Assembly: GCA_023213395.1 (NCBI GenBank)
Contig: CM041465.1
Coordinates: 204,049,741-204,113,740, forward strand
Reading direction: 5' to 3'
DNA: 64,000 bases
Source of the DNA: Cycas panzhihuaensis
Taxonomy: Eukaryota; Cycadophyta
In this document: one piece after another, positions 30,091 through 42,241 of the stretch
Layout: each line of letters begins with the position of its first letter
How positions within the stretch are numbered: position 1 is the stretch's first letter
Made by a program: the position numbers and the translations under genes
The notes under the pieces: generated by a model
What the model was told of the DNA's origin: nothing
Databases searched by the model: none
What the model saw: only the letters and a program-made list of their open reading frames with translations

Positions 30091-30888
30091 TAAAAAAAAG
30101 AAAAAATGCACATGACCAAGACCACAAGTGTAAGTTTATAAAGGAATTCAGTCACTGCAAGGTCTTGTTACAAATTTGACCTTTGAAATGAAAGTACAAC
30201 AAAAATTATGAAGCTAGAAACTAAAATCATTGAAATCAAACATCTAATAGGTGAGTTATCCAGTTTAACCCCTTTTCGGAGTCTTAAACCCTTATTGCAT
30301 ATGACCAGCAACTAAAATCATAAAGTGTGGACTTCAAACAAATTACCATATGCTTTAATTTCTCTTAAAACTTTAGAGATTAAAAATTAAAGAAAATGTA
30401 AACTTGCATATGATTTTTTATCATTTTTCAACATCAACATCATCCAAATGTCACCCGTGCAACTTCATGGAGCTCAATCGATCAATTCTGAAGCAAATTT
30501 TTGCATTTGACAGAAAATTTTGACTTATCAATCTCACCACACATTAGTGAAACAATGAGCTAAAATCTATAATTTAAGAGCAAGAGATGGGGTTTTGAAG
30601 GCAGCCTTCTTCTCTGGTTTTCTGAGATTGTTTAACACCAAAAGATCTCATTCTGGAGGCAAAAATCAATGTCAGCTTAATGTTAAACTCTATTGGAAAC
30701 AAAGATTTGAAATGACCAATGATGCCAAAAAATGCCCCTATAGAAAAACTAACACCCTTTTCACTGAAAAACCCTTTGTGGGTTTGCTTAAAGTCTACAA
30801 AAACCAATAATGGAGATTTGCATTGCAAAAATATCAAGCTTAGAAACAGAAATGCATGCTAAGACTAAAAAATTTCCCATTAAATAAA
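30091..30888 (-). other. Element C 5' leader
   Basis: About 800 bp of untranslated leader between primer-binding site and gag. Opposing open frames at 30574-30837 have no recognisable domain. Confidence 0.55.
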
Positions 30889-30906
30889 CCTTGGGCTTTG
30901 ATACCA
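30889..30906 (-). promoter_or_regulatory. Primer-binding site of element C
   Basis: Minus-strand TGGTATCAAAGCCCAAGG directly after the LTR; complementary to initiator tRNA-Met 3' end with one difference in the first 12 (A for G). Confidence 0.85.
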
Positions 30907-31283
30907 TGTTGGTAAATTAGAGTTAAAGCAACGAGAAAATGAGAGCAAAACAAGATCACAATTACACAATGATATACAAGAAATAATCTTGCATTAGATC
31001 ACAAACGAGTACAACAAGCTCTTTGTATCTACTCTCCTTGCATCAATTAACCAATTCATTGAATTGAATCCAATGATGAGAGTAAGATCACTCCTCATTA
31101 ATAATGAGAGTGTAGGTAAAGAATAAAGCAATAAAGCAAGGAAATATCAAAGTACAATTCATGTATGCTCTCGCATGTGAGAGAACAAATATAAAAATAC
31201 AACTCTCAAGAGAACTTGCCTAATGTGCCTCATCAGTTAACTCGACAAAAAGAATAAACAAGGCTTAGACATTATTTTTAATA
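30907..31283 (-). repeat. Element C 5' LTR (377 bp)
   Basis: Plus strand TGTTGGTAAATT...TTTTTAATA. The outer end has lost the canonical ACA (ATA). GTGTA follows, matching 7202-7206. Confidence 0.92.
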
Positions 31284-31288
31284 GTGTA

Positions 31289-32470
31289 GAATATTCAACA
31301 TTACAAAAACTAATGTGGCTCTTTGTTTGTTTGTCCATTGTTTGACAAGGAAAGCATCTCAATGGTTTCAATCTCTTCCTAATGCTTCTATCACAGATTG
31401 GGAAACTATGTTGGATGCTTTTAAGCCATAGTACACTGGTAGAAAAACTACGGCTACCTTAACAAAGGAATTGTCTACAATCAGAAAGGCATCTAGAGAA
31501 ACTATAACAAGAAATGTCTAGAAGTTTGAGTAAATTTTAAAGATGATTCCTCAAGAAAATGGACCAATTCTTGAAATTGAATTAGAATAGTTCTTGGAAG
31601 GTCTTGACAATGAAATGAGACTCATGGTAGCCTATAAGTATCTTGCTTCAATTACTGAAGCCAAAGCAACATCTATGTGAATGGAACGACTTTGGAATAA
31701 GTATGGGAAAATAAGATCATCTTTAGCCGTAGGTCCAAAAAGGGAAACTCACATTAATACTTTTACTACACCTACTACACATCCTAATCCCCAAACTCAA
31801 GCTTTCTTTGGTAGAAGAGCTATGGAATTCAATTATCACTGTAAAACAAAGTTTAACAATTGCACTCATCTCAAACAAAGTTATACAATTCTCTATTTGT
31901 TTTTGTGTACCTACACCACTATTCAATCAAAAGGCATAACTATAAAATATGGTGCAATTGTTAAGGGGGTAGTTGTCAATCTTCATTACAACTTGCATGA
32001 ATTTAAGCCTACATAAATTGACATCAAATTAGATACCATCAAAGGGCTTGACTCTAAACATTGCACATACAGTTCACCATTGATTTTCTACAAACCTATG
32101 TAGCTATATGTTTTGGTGGAATGGCTGCACGAATCAATTACTAATGGCTAACCCCTACTAAAATAATGGACCTTGAAATTCGTGAAAGGGTATGCTTAAC
32201 GAGAATGTGTGGATAGAGGTTGGCAAGAAGCATTCATTGATTTTTGAAATGTTTTGAAGATAAGTGAAGTAAAGGAGATGCCACTCAATGTTCAAAAGCA
32301 AGAATACCAAAGAAAGGGAAAGTATTCATAGAAGGCTGTTGCCCAAAGAGGAGGAGCAATTAAAGTTGTCAAAACTAATAATGTGCATGGTATGAGAGAT
32401 TCAGGCTTCTAAAGCAAAGGAGGGATAACCTAAAATGGTTCTTAATTAGGATTTAGTCTAACTAAATCAA
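31289..32470 (+). pseudogene. Gypsy D Gag, continued
   Basis: Resumes the gag cut at 7206: RIFNITKTNVAL, then LTRKASQWFQSLPN, ITDWETMLDAFKP and FLEGLDNEMRLMVAYKYLAS, a clear Retrotrans_gag pattern with four or more stops. Further on, 31681-32016 (MERLWNKYGKIRS) reads as the region before a zinc knuckle, and patches to about 32400 (EVKEMPLNVQKQEYQR) look like pre-protease linker. Confidence 0.7.
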
Positions 32471-33800
32471 TGGGACACTAAAAATTTACTCTATCATGGT
32501 CAATTTGATTACAAACAGAAAAACTGGTTGCTTAAATTTGAAAAGATGGTTCAGGAAATACTCACAAATTCATATGAATCCATGAAGGCCAAAACAGAGG
32601 AACTTGCAAATTTTATATACATTGTTGCATGTGCTGAACATGAAATGAATTTGCCATGAGGATAACAAAGATCAATGATAAAGTGATAGAACAAAACATG
32701 GCTCCTTATTGCAGAGCAGAAGAAAAAATTACATTGTTGCATAAGTGGAATCAAGCATGATCTAGAACTTTGGAGTTGAAAAAGGAGAGTTGATAGCGAG
32801 TTAATACTAGAAGAGAATGAGATGCCCTTGCTATAAAGAGCTAATGGTTTTAGCAAAGGATTAGTGAGCAACAAGTTGGCATTGCCAATCTAATGGGAGA
32901 ACTAGCTAATATTCAAGAAGAGTTATGGCATCTAAAGGGTGGTTCTATTAGTAGGGAGGTGGTCAAGGGAAACAACCTACATTAGACCCACATAGATATG
33001 GAATTAAGGGAGTAGACCATCAAATAGTCCTTGAAGAGATGTGTGCAGGAAAAGAATGTTAGTCAGATAACTACAACTTTGTAATCAACAACTAATAGAA
33101 CAAGTAAACAAGGACTAGTAGACTAGGTAATCAAAGATTGAGCAAGCAAAACATGCAAGAGAGAGAAAAATAGACCAAAGAACATACTGTTGTCCAAAAT
33201 GATTAGGTAACTGATCTTTAAATAGGGAATAATCGATGTCTCAACAATGAGGAGTCAACATCTAAGTAACGACTATCTAGAACATAGTAACTGGCATGCA
33301 TCGATGCATTGCCATGCATAGGCATATGGTCATATGTAGTTAACTAAGCAAAGTAAGGATTTGTTGTAGTTATTATATAACATAATTATGTATAAGATAG
33401 TAATTATTAGTATTAATTAAGCAAAGGTTTTCAAAATGGATATGATATTAAGGGTTGCACTTTATGCACACCTAAGGGTGGTGTACAAGAAAGAAGAGAA
33501 TGTCTTGGATAAGCAAATCAAGTTTGGTCTTGTGCATTCTATATATCCATGGCTCCATGTTGTGGTAAGAGTGCAATAATGGCCATGTGTGCTTAATTAA
33601 TGAGAAGTTATTGATGTTGACCAAAAGTCATGTAAGCTAAGCAATAATTACATCAATGGCCATATGAATGCCATAGTGTACACAAATGTAGAGTGTTAAT
33701 TTGATAAGGTTAGCAATCTTTCATGTAAGTAGCTTCTAGCCTATTCCTTGCATTTGCCTCAATACAATCAGAGCTCCCAAATAATTTAATAGTGTAGGAT
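32471..33800. other. Decayed tail of D and gene-free DNA
   Basis: No protease, RT or integrase motif of D is recognisable. AT-rich, stops in all frames. Element D therefore appears truncated or too decayed past Gag; no 3' LTR was found. Confidence 0.4.
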
Positions 33801-34248
33801 CATCATTTCCATCTAGTGATGGTAACTCCCAACTTCTCCGTAGTCTTCTTGATATAGAAAGCATACCTTTTCAAAGCTCTGGTGGAAAGTACGATTATCC
33901 CCCTCAACAAGGCCCTACCCACAAGCACAGTGCCATCAACAAAAAATTGATTGTTCATTCCCTTTATAATCATGGAGATTGAACTCCTAAACTACCTCAT
34001 TATTCAAAATCATTATGGATTCCTTCCAAGAACATTAAAGTTGAGTTCAATCCAAATTATCATCTACGTCTCCTACTCACAAGTACAATGTTATTAGCAA
34101 AAACTTGGTGCCTCACTCCTTTCATATTCATTGAGACCAAATTCCTTCTAAGATCCCTTACTAATGAGGACCATTGTGGATTCCTTGCCAATTTCCTTCT
34201 AAGAACATCAAAGCCTTTGCTACTTTCAATCAAAATAATCACTTGCAA
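33800..34248 (-). pseudogene. Possible LINE reverse-transcriptase pieces
   Basis: Minus-strand 34248-34060 ends VRHQVFANNIVLVSRRR, and 33985-33860 gives GMNNQFFVDGTVLVGRALL. Both resemble the [FV]ADD catalytic block of plant LINEs with the acidic residues changed. They look like two diverged copies or a broken duplicate. An RNase H-like reading is an alternative for the first piece. Low confidence. Confidence 0.35.
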
Positions 34249-34251
34249 CTA

Positions 34252-34300
34252 TCTCCCTCTCTCTCTCTCTCTCTCACGCACACACACATATATATGTAAC
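34252..34300 (+). repeat. Compound (CT)n-(CA)n-(TA)n microsatellite
   Basis: CTCTCTCT run, then CACACACA, then TATATATA within 49 bp. Ordinary slippage repeat. Confidence 0.9.
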
Positions 34301-34555
34301 TTTATATCTCTAAAGTACAAAAATACAATCATGTGTGACGCTTGAACTATTGATTATTCATTATTACTTTGATAAATTTATAGATTTTTATAAACTTACA
34401 TTCAAGGTTAGAAATTCAATATGCCTCCACTAGTTTGCATAGCCATGGAATTTATGCCATATAGGAACTCAATCAATCCTTGATAAACCCAAACAGCCTC
34501 CTAAGCATGATTATTAATGCACACACATGTTTTCAAAATTTCTCAATAGCTTGGA
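34301..34555. other. Spacer before copia C2
   Basis: Unannotated AT-rich sequence. The bases before the LTR are TTGGA. No matching duplication was found at the right end of C2. Confidence 0.4.
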
Positions 34556-35064
34556 TGTTAGAACTTTCATGTTTTAGCATTAAGTCTTGACCATGTAAAT
34601 ATTTATTCTGGCATTTTATGCTTTATGCTAAAGTGCTCTTTTGCATATTTTTAAAACGTCACTTTTCCACTTTTGTCTTTAGTGACTTGACACATGTTTT
34701 ATGTGAATAAGTCAACATGTTCATAGGTGACACTTGTCACCATCCTTTAAACCTAAAAAGGAGTGTTCTATTCAAACTTCTCTTCTCTTTTAGATTTATG
34801 ACCTATGTCACAATCCTATAGATAGAAACTTCTATATAATAAGAGCTCCCTCTCATGTAATTTATTGTAGTTTGTGAGTTTACTGTTATGTTGTTGAAGC
34901 ATTTCTAATAGGATGGAGTGTAGAGCAATTCTCTTCCTTTTCCATCTTGTGTTATGTATTTTATGCTTGCATTTCTCAAACTTTATAATGAGAATTTTAT
35001 CATTTCACGTTGAGACGTTGTCCCTTTATTCTCTTCAATAGATCCTGTTATGTTAATTTTCTTA
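34556..35064 (+). repeat. Element C2 5' LTR
   Basis: TGTTAGAACTTTC...TTTTCTTA. Aligns with the 3' LTR over its full length (shared TTTTAGCATTAAGTCTTGACC). TATA-like CTATATAATAAG near 34831. Confidence 0.85.
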
Positions 35065-35067
35065 GTT

Positions 35068-35078
35068 TGGTATCACGG
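35068..35078 (+). promoter_or_regulatory. Primer-binding site of C2
   Basis: TGGTATCACGG, initiator tRNA-Met type over its first eight bases. Confidence 0.7.
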
Positions 35079-37212
35079 TGGTGTTGAGGAGTTAAAGAAG
35101 GCAAGTGATCTCTATGCTTTGGTGACAACCTTCACCCTATGGAGATGATGCAAACGAAGATCTCTCTCAATTTTCTATTCAATACTCTAGTTTCAGAAAT
35201 AATTTTTGAAATTTTTTTAATGTTGAAGAGCTTTGTTCTCACATATTTCTAACAAGTTTTGAGAACTTCATTTTAAAATTTTTTAACAAACTTTGAGAGG
35301 GTGTTGTTGACAAATTTTATATTGATTTTGAAAAATTCTTTCACAAATTTTTGAGGTAGTTACATATTAACCAAATTGTGTCTTGTGTTCTTAGTTTTCT
35401 AAAACTTTTGCATAAAAAATTGCAGCTTTGCAATTTGCATATGCAAACACAAAAATTTACTTTTCAATTATTAATTTATTGCAAATTTTTCTTTTCTTCA
35501 CAAAAACAAAAAATTTATATGCATAAATGCAATTATTCCTCATGTATCAATAATAATAACATTTTTTTTTTTTGTGATACATATATACACTTCTTGAGTG
35601 CAAGTTCTATGTTTTTAAAGCATTAAAAAATATGATAATAATAATGATAATAATAATACAAAGCAAAGAAAACCCTGGCTCCCTTCCTATCTGCACACTA
35701 AGTGGAAAAGTTTTTGGTAGCAAATTTGCATGCCACTTGATGATTAATCTCTAAGAAACTGATCTGACAACCCTGCGTGGAGATCTAGCAACTCCTACAA
35801 GTGTTTTTCTCCTCTTGGCGACTCTGCTAAGTTTGACAGCTGCTGGCAATGTCTCTGTGGAGCTAGTGCTTGCCCAGCAGGCTCCTGCAATTAGGTTTTA
35901 ATCTGGGCGTCTTACAAGCCTGGGCGTATATCTTGCAGACTACACAGCCCTGGCAGCTCTCACATGGACCTGCGCACCTATTATACCCCAAGCGAACACC
36001 TGTTAGTACGTTGGCCAGCTCTCATTTCACATTTTCAAGTCCCGGATCCTTGCCGAACTGGGTGCATTGAACTGCAGCAGTTCTTTAGCGGGCCCCATCC
36101 GCCTCTCCACGTCATGCGATCTTCGTGTCACTCCCTGCACACTGCCCGAGCAGTGACGATACCATCTTACGAAGGCTTCCCACTCACATTTGAACACAAA
36201 TATATCACGATTTCATGCAGATATCCACCTGAAAGTCGCCCGCCGCCATCACAAACATTTTGAAGAAAATTTCGTTATTTTTAAATGTTTTAATGTTAAA
36301 AAATATTACGTTATACATTGAAGATACACCGGTGTATATATATATTTTTTTTTTCTTTTATTAAGTTTATGAAGTTCAAAGCTGAGTTTAAACTTACTAG
36401 AATCACTATATTTCGTCGCTAAATGGATGATTAAAGCATTGTACTCTCACAAATTTAAGCTCATTAAATGATTAAATTACTCATTGAGCTCTTAATATGG
36501 TGATCTAAAACATGACAGGTGTCACTTTAAAACTTTATATATATCACTAAAATTAATAAAATAATTAATTTTTTGGTGTGTCAGGATTATTTTTTATTCT
36601 AAATGTTTTTTTTTTTTGTTCATATTAGCTTTACAAAGTACCTCTTTAAAGTATTAAAATCTTGTATTTTGTGCTATTAAAAGTATTATTTAAGAATATA
36701 GTTATGTTTATTGTTGCATTTATTCTCAATTGAGCAAGTCGCTTTGATTATTTGTAACACATCAATAATTTTTTTAACTGTATCAAACATCTTTCAAAAC
36801 CTATTTTAAGCAGTATTAAAACCCGCTTAAATCCACCTTAAAAAAAAAAAAAAAATCAAAGTCTTAAATTTAGTATATTCTTTAAGGGACGAACCAATCA
36901 TACGGCTAATGCACGATAATCAAGACAAAAGTGAGAAGGCTCAAAAATGATATTATCAATGCTGTGAATGTTAAAGAAAACACAGTATGCTATGCAAATC
37001 AACCCTACTTCAATTGTTCTAAGTTTGATTACTCAGTCAACATCTAATCTTGTAATCTAATTGAACAACTTGTGAGTGAAGCCCTTCATTCAATCTTCAT
37101 AATTTTTAGCCTAGTACTCAATAATTTAAGATATTGAGTGAAGCTTAGATAGCATAGATCAACAGTTTCCAAGTTCATTTCTCAATTACAATACTTAATC
37201 ATAGATACTCAA
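35079..37212 (+). other. Element C2 long leader with GC-rich island
   Basis: About 2.1 kb between primer-binding site and gag, far longer than usual for copia. The part at 35680-36260 is clearly richer in G and C than its surroundings and carries short open frames on both strands; the rest is very AT-rich with T runs. The island may be captured host DNA or an insertion. On the minus strand a short frame from about 36261 starts MFVMAAGDFQVDICM, which could be a 5' exon, but nothing identifies it. Confidence 0.5.
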
Positions 37213-37980
37213 ATGCTTAATGCAAACACAGTTAAGATCACAAGTGCTAAAAACTACTTGACATGGAAACAACAAGCAAAGAACTTGCTCATTATGAATG
37301 AATTATGAAGTTATGTGTCTGACATCATCGCTAAACCTAAACCAATACCAGATCCAAAAAATCTGAACACACTGATTCCTGTTGATCTAATTGCCCTTCT
37401 TACTTTCAAAGCAAATGATGAAGTTGCACTTGCTTTTATTCATTTGTCTGTGAATTATAATGTTAATCATAATATTGAATGTACAACTACATCTAAACAA
37501 GCTTGGGATATAATTATTTCCTTATATAAAAAAAGAGATGATGTTCAAATTGTGATGTATAAAGCTGAACTGTTTAGCTTATAATTTGTTAGGCCCATGG
37601 TGATTTATTTATATTTTCTAAACACTATAAGCAATCAACTAACAACTCTTGAAAAGCTAGTGTTGAATGAAGACTTGATTACTGCAATAATTCACGCTCT
37701 TCGAAAAGAGTACAATAACTTCACTTCGAACATCTCTCAAAACAACACTTTGTCAATTGTAACTTTTAATGAGTTTGAAAGATTATTGCTACAAGAGGAG
37801 GAAATCTACTCACAACAAAATGAGGCAAGCACTTCAAGTGTTTTCACAACCAAATATAAAGGGAAGCAACCATTTCAACTCAAGCAAAATGTTTAAAAAA
37901 ATTTGGCAATCTTGATATCAATCTTAACAAATCAAACATTGTCATATGTCATTATTGTTGCAAAGTCAACGACATTCAAC
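37213..37980 (+). pseudogene. Copia Gag (element C2)
   Basis: Starts MLNANTVKITSAKNYLTW, then 37315-37584 (ALLTFKANDEVALAFIHL, TTSKQAWDIIISLY) and 37597-37896 (a QLTTLEKLVLNEDLITAIIH block), the UBN2 Gag order. The zinc knuckle is CHYCCKVNDIQPEC, with Asp in place of the zinc-binding His. Stops at 37305 and 37582. Confidence 0.8.
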
Positions 37981-37999
37981 CTGAATGCAAGAAGAAGTT

Positions 38000-38430
38000 G
38001 AGTGACAACAACAGTAGCAACAGTATCAACATCAACAACAATATCAGCATCAACCCTTGCAAGGACCAACTTGAGGTGCATTCTGAGGTGGTCATCGTGG
38101 CAATCTAGGCGGGGGGGAGTGCAATTCGTGGTAGCTATCAAGGCCACACAACACAGCATGCTCAGAGTGATAAGCTCTTTTGTGCTTACAACAATTGTTA
38201 AAAATGATAACATCTGGGTTGCCGGTGCAAATGCATCACGTCACATGATAGCTGATGCTAATTTATTGACTAATGACCTTAAGGGACGTCACTATAAAAA
38301 ATTTAGGTGTTGGTACAATTGTACCTCTTAATGATCAGGACCCTGCTCCTACATTTCTAGTGGTAATGTGTTTTTAGTATTAGAAATATTTAAAAACCTG
38401 CTCTCTATTAGTCAGCTTAACAAACAATAG
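38000..38430 (+). pseudogene. Copia protease region (element C2)
   Basis: IWVAGANASRHMIADANLL stands where copia proteases have W-x-DSGAS-x-HM, so the catalytic Asp is gone. The segment before it is Gln/Ser/Thr-rich linker. Confidence 0.65.
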
Positions 38431-39206
38431 TTGAGTATACCATTTAAAGACAGGAAATGTATCATTCAAGACAAAGCAAATCAAATTGTTACTATTGGTC
38501 ATAAGGATCATGGCCTCTACAAATTAAATGCAACAATTGGCAAATCCCATGCCTTAATCTCACATTCTCCTAATAAAAGTCAACTATGGCATGAAAGACT
38601 AGGTCACTTGAACCTAAACAACATTAGACTAATGTATAGATGGAACCTGGTGTATAGCTTACCCAAAATCTCAGTGGTAGTTCCCTATGCGAAGATTGTC
38701 ATATGGGCAAACAACATCGGGAACCTTTTCAGAAAGGCTAGGCCTAGAGAACACAACACTTATTATAGTTAGTTCATTCAAACATTTGTGGACCCATGTC
38801 CACACAGTCACTTGGTGGAGCTTTATTTTTCATCACCTTTGTTGATGATTACTCACACAAAGTGTGGGTTTATTTTCTTAAAAACAAATCAAAAGCATTT
38901 AACAAGTTTAAATAATTTAAACTTGTAGTGAAAAATAAGTCAGACATGTGAATCAAAACAGTTTGCTCCGACAACAGCGGTGAATACACATCCAAGGATT
39001 TCAATCAATTTTGTATTTAGAACGACATCAAACGCCAATTTTTTGCCCCTTATACACCTTAGCAAAATGGTGTGACAGAAAAAATGAACAAAACTCTTGT
39101 AAGGCAAAGACCATGATGCATGCACAAGGCCTCACTCAATTATATTAAGCAAAAATAGTCCACACTACTACTTACTTATCAAATCAGAGTTCCACTACAA
39201 TAGTCT
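38431..39206 (+). pseudogene. Copia integrase, N-terminal part (element C2)
   Basis: Pre-integrase segment LWHERLGHLNLNNIRLM, then core patches FITFVDDYSHKVWVYFLKN and DNSGEYTSKDFNQF, then QNGVTEKMNKTLV (Glu of DDE). Cut at 39206 by C3 and resumed at 44410. Confidence 0.8.
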
Positions 39207-39211
39207 ACAAC

Positions 39212-39413
39212 TGTTGGATGTAATGTTTTATCTAGAGACCCACTTTGTATGTAACTTAAGACACTCACCACTTGGACACGTGTCAATTAGACATGTAGTG
39301 GTTACATTTAGTTCCAAAGGAGTTACAACTCCAACTTGTATAAATTTCCATTTAGTTGATCAATAAGCATTGAAGCATTCAATTCTGTTCATCTCTGTCT
39401 TAGAATTCTATCA
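39212..39413 (+). repeat. Element C3 5' LTR (202 bp)
   Basis: TGTTGGATGTAATG...GAATTCTATCA. TATA-like TTGTATAAAT near 39338. Nine mismatches to the 3' LTR. Confidence 0.95.
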
Positions 39414-39428
39414 TGGTATCAAAGCAGG
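39414..39428 (+). promoter_or_regulatory. Primer-binding site of C3
   Basis: TGGTATCAAAGCAGG directly after the LTR, initiator tRNA-Met type (TGGTATCA[GA]AGC). Confidence 0.88.
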
Positions 39429-40130
39429 TCATCCTGTCTGATTAAGAGAGGGTTGTGCCAGTGATTCAAGTTGTTTCCAAGCAAGATAGAGGTAGAGTAA
39501 CTATGTGAAAGATTGAAGAAGTCCATAAGGCAAGGAGGAGGTAGCTGAAGCCTAGTCCAGAATCAAAACAAAGAAGAGAAGAATTTTGGCGTATGCGGAC
39601 CGCGATGACGAAACCGTCTGGACTGTCTGAACAAAAAATTGAAGTGCTCAGAATGAGCTGAAATTTGGCCAGAAGGTAGATCAGACCATCCTCGTCATCT
39701 TTCTCTACTGGCACAAAGTCATCAGGAGTCATTTTGAAGGGGTTTTACCCAATTTTCATAAGGGCGCGGGTCTAGAGACATAGGTACCCAAAATCCTCAA
39801 TTTTCCCTCGATTTTCTCTCTGAAAACGTTCATAAACTCTCTGTATACTCTGTACGGATCCATTGTGACTGATTTTGACCGATTTAAATGAGTGATTTGA
39901 TTGATATGAGCATTTTTTTCAAAAAAACCTAACCGCCAAGATTACTTTTCAGACTGTTTTTCTCCCAAACCAGGGACTGTCTCAGAAAAATAATTTCAGA
40001 TCTGGAATCCTCTCGTCACCAGCTTTCTTTTGAGGTATAGTTTGCCTTCATCCGTACACCTTCCGTACTGTACGGAAATCCGTACTATTGTATGGCCTAG
40101 GACGTCTACAACTTGTTTTTTGTGTCCATA
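39429..40130 (+). other. Element C3 leader
   Basis: About 700 bp of untranslated leader. Opposing open frame 39466-39732 has no recognisable domain. Confidence 0.5.
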
Positions 40131-41075
40131 ATGTCTTCTTCTATCTTGGCTCTCTCTCTGATTCAGACAAGCTCACTAACAACAACTACCATATATGAAA
40201 AATCAAAATAGAAACCCTTCTAAGAGCCAAAAATGCTTGGCAAATAACTCTTGAAAAGGAAGACAAGCCCAAAACAGTTGGGGCAGATCTAACAAGCTGG
40301 GAAGAATAGGATAGTGCTGGAGTAATAGTGCTTAAGTTATCCATTTCTGACCCGCTATTCGTGTATGTGGAAAACTTAACCACTACTGCTGAAATCTGGA
40401 AGTGCTTTGAGAAATTGTATGGTCAAAAGAATAAAGCTCGAATAGTGGCACTCAAGGAGGAATTATTCAAAATATACATGAAAGAAACTGAAATTGTGAC
40501 TGAATTCATGCACAAAGTCATATCCTTACGGAATGATCTACTTAGTGCAAGCTCTGCAATTCGATTACGAATCAGTTGAAATGGTAGCCAGTAAATTGCC
40601 TAAATCCTTCGATGTCACAATTAACACTATTACAAATAATGATCAAATAGCAACAATGACATTGGACACACTCACAGGACTACTCCTGAGGCAGGAACAA
40701 AGAAATAGAAGATATGAAGACTCTGCAGAACTTGAAGATGCCTTTGTATCTAGACTAAATCTGAGAACCAGAGGAAGAAGCAGAGGACGAGGAAGGGCTC
40801 TAGAGTTCAGAGCCCAGTCACGAGGAAGATGGCAAGATTCGCGAGGAAGAGGACGCATCTCAGCACCAAGACTGTGCTACACGTGGTAAGACCGGTCATT
40901 TTGCAAGTTCCTATAGAGCATTTGATCTGTGTTATCATTGTGGCCGAGCACGACACTTTCTATACCAATGCCCAACTAGGAGAGTTGACATTCAGAAAGG
41001 TAAAAGACCCATGGGCAATTACAGCAAGGAACAAAATGAAGAAGAAGAGGAGGAGACCACATTCATCGTTGCTCT
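40131..41075 (+). pseudogene. Copia Gag (element C3)
   Basis: Three frames together give Gag: AKNAWQITLEKEDKPK, then 40328-40579 (EIWKCFEKLYGQKNKAR), 40533-40889 with an Arg/Gly-rich stretch (RGRSRGRGR, about 40765-40860), and a perfect CCHC knuckle CYHCGRARHFLYQC at 40930-40971. Gag and knuckle package the RNA. Stops and two frameshifts. Confidence 0.85.
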
Positions 41076-41089
41076 TGCCGCATCTCTCC

Positions 41090-41712
41090 AAGACAAAGAC
41101 GTGTGGTACATCGACTTAGGAGCATAGCGTCACATGACCAGCCGGGAGGAGTGGTTCGAAACCTTGCAGACTTATGCCTCAGACAAATCTGTGGAGCTAG
41201 GGGACAAATATCCCCTCAACATCAAGGGTGTAGGAACCATTGCTGTAGAACTGCAAGGTAGCATCAAAAAAATTGGAAATGTGTTGTTAGTTCCTGACAT
41301 AAAGTTGAATCTTACATACGTATCCCAACTTGGAAAAAAGGGTCTGAGAATTGTCTTTGATGAAAAAGGATATTGTTATATCCTTGACATGAAAAATAAT
41401 GGCCATGTAATTGCAAAGGGGATAAAAAGTAATGACCTGTATAGGTTGCTTTCGTATCCTGTCCTACCTGTTGTAAAAGCATGCACTGTTGTAAATCATA
41501 ATGACAAAATGTGGCATTTCAAGTATGGACACCTTCCATTAGACAAATTAAAAAAAATGAAAAAAGAAGGTTTAGTTGATGGACTCCCATCAATCACTTC
41601 AGATAATTTTGTATGTAAAAGTTGCCAATCAGGGAATCAACAAAGATTGCCCTTCAAGGAAAGCAAATGGCAAGCCCAAAAGAAACTAGAACTCATTCAC
41701 ACTGATATATGA
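41090..41712 (+). pseudogene. Copia protease and pre-integrase region (element C3)
   Basis: VWYIDLGA-stop-RHMTS: the DSGAS loop has Leu for Ser and a TAG in place of the next Ser. Open frame 41134-41712 continues the protease (LLVPDIKLNL) and the pre-integrase zinc segment HFKYGHLPLDKL...CKSCQSGNQ. Confidence 0.88.
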
Positions 41713-42241
41713 GGACCGCTCACTCCGCACTCCATCAACGGATGCAGATACTTTCTCACCTTCATAGATGATATGACAAGGAAAATCTGGGTCTTTTTTT
41801 TGTATAATAAGTCTGAAGTATATGCAACATTCAAAGAGTTCAAAGCAGAAGTTGAACTAGAGTCGGAAGAAAAAATCAAATACATACGATCAGATGGGGG
41901 AGGTGAATACATTTCAAAAGAATTCCTAGAATATTGCAAAGTCAATGGAATTCGAAGATAGATCACCACTCCCTATACACCTCAATCCAATGTGGTGGCA
42001 GAAAGGAAGAACAGAGTGATCATGGAAATGGCTCATAGTATGGTGCATGGGAAGGGAGTCCCAAAGAATTCTTGGGCGAGGCGATAAACCGCATGTTACT
42101 TACTGAATAGGATCCCAACCAAAGCCGTAGAACATCTTACACCTGAAGAAGCCTGGACAGGAAAAAAAAACAAATGTTAGCCTTCTAAAAGTATTTGGCA
42201 GTCAAGCCTTTGTACACATACCAAACAAAAGAAGAACCAAG
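41713..42241 (+). pseudogene. Copia integrase core (element C3)
   Basis: Motifs in order: FIDDMTRKIWVFFLYNKS (first Asp), IRSDGGGEYISKEFLEY (second Asp), VVAERKNRVIMEMA (Glu), YLLNRIPTKAVEHLTPEEAW. TAG stops at 41710, 41959 and a TAA near 42085, plus a frameshift in an A run near 42170. Confidence 0.88.

Larger units (their letters stand above)
7207..31283 (-). mobile_element. Ty1/copia element C (deletion derivative), hosting B and A
   Basis: A minus-strand copia element inserted in D gag. Target duplication GTGTA at 7202-7206 and 31284-31288. The 5' LTR is 30907-31283 and the primer-binding site 30889-30906. The internal region is only about 3.4 kb (27520-30906). The polypurine tract is at 27520-27535. 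The 3' LTR is split into 7207-7302 and 27240-27519 by gypsy B. The internal region lacks the gag C-terminus with zinc knuckle and most of RT and RNase H, so it is non-autonomous. Confidence 0.92.

Noticed and set aside
31681-32016. 111-codon frame as an independent gene
   Set aside because: Directly continues D Gag after the copia insertion and has no own start context.
34088-34345. Plus-strand 85-codon frame
   Set aside because: Runs through a CT/CA/TA microsatellite; the minus strand carries the more protein-like LINE pieces.
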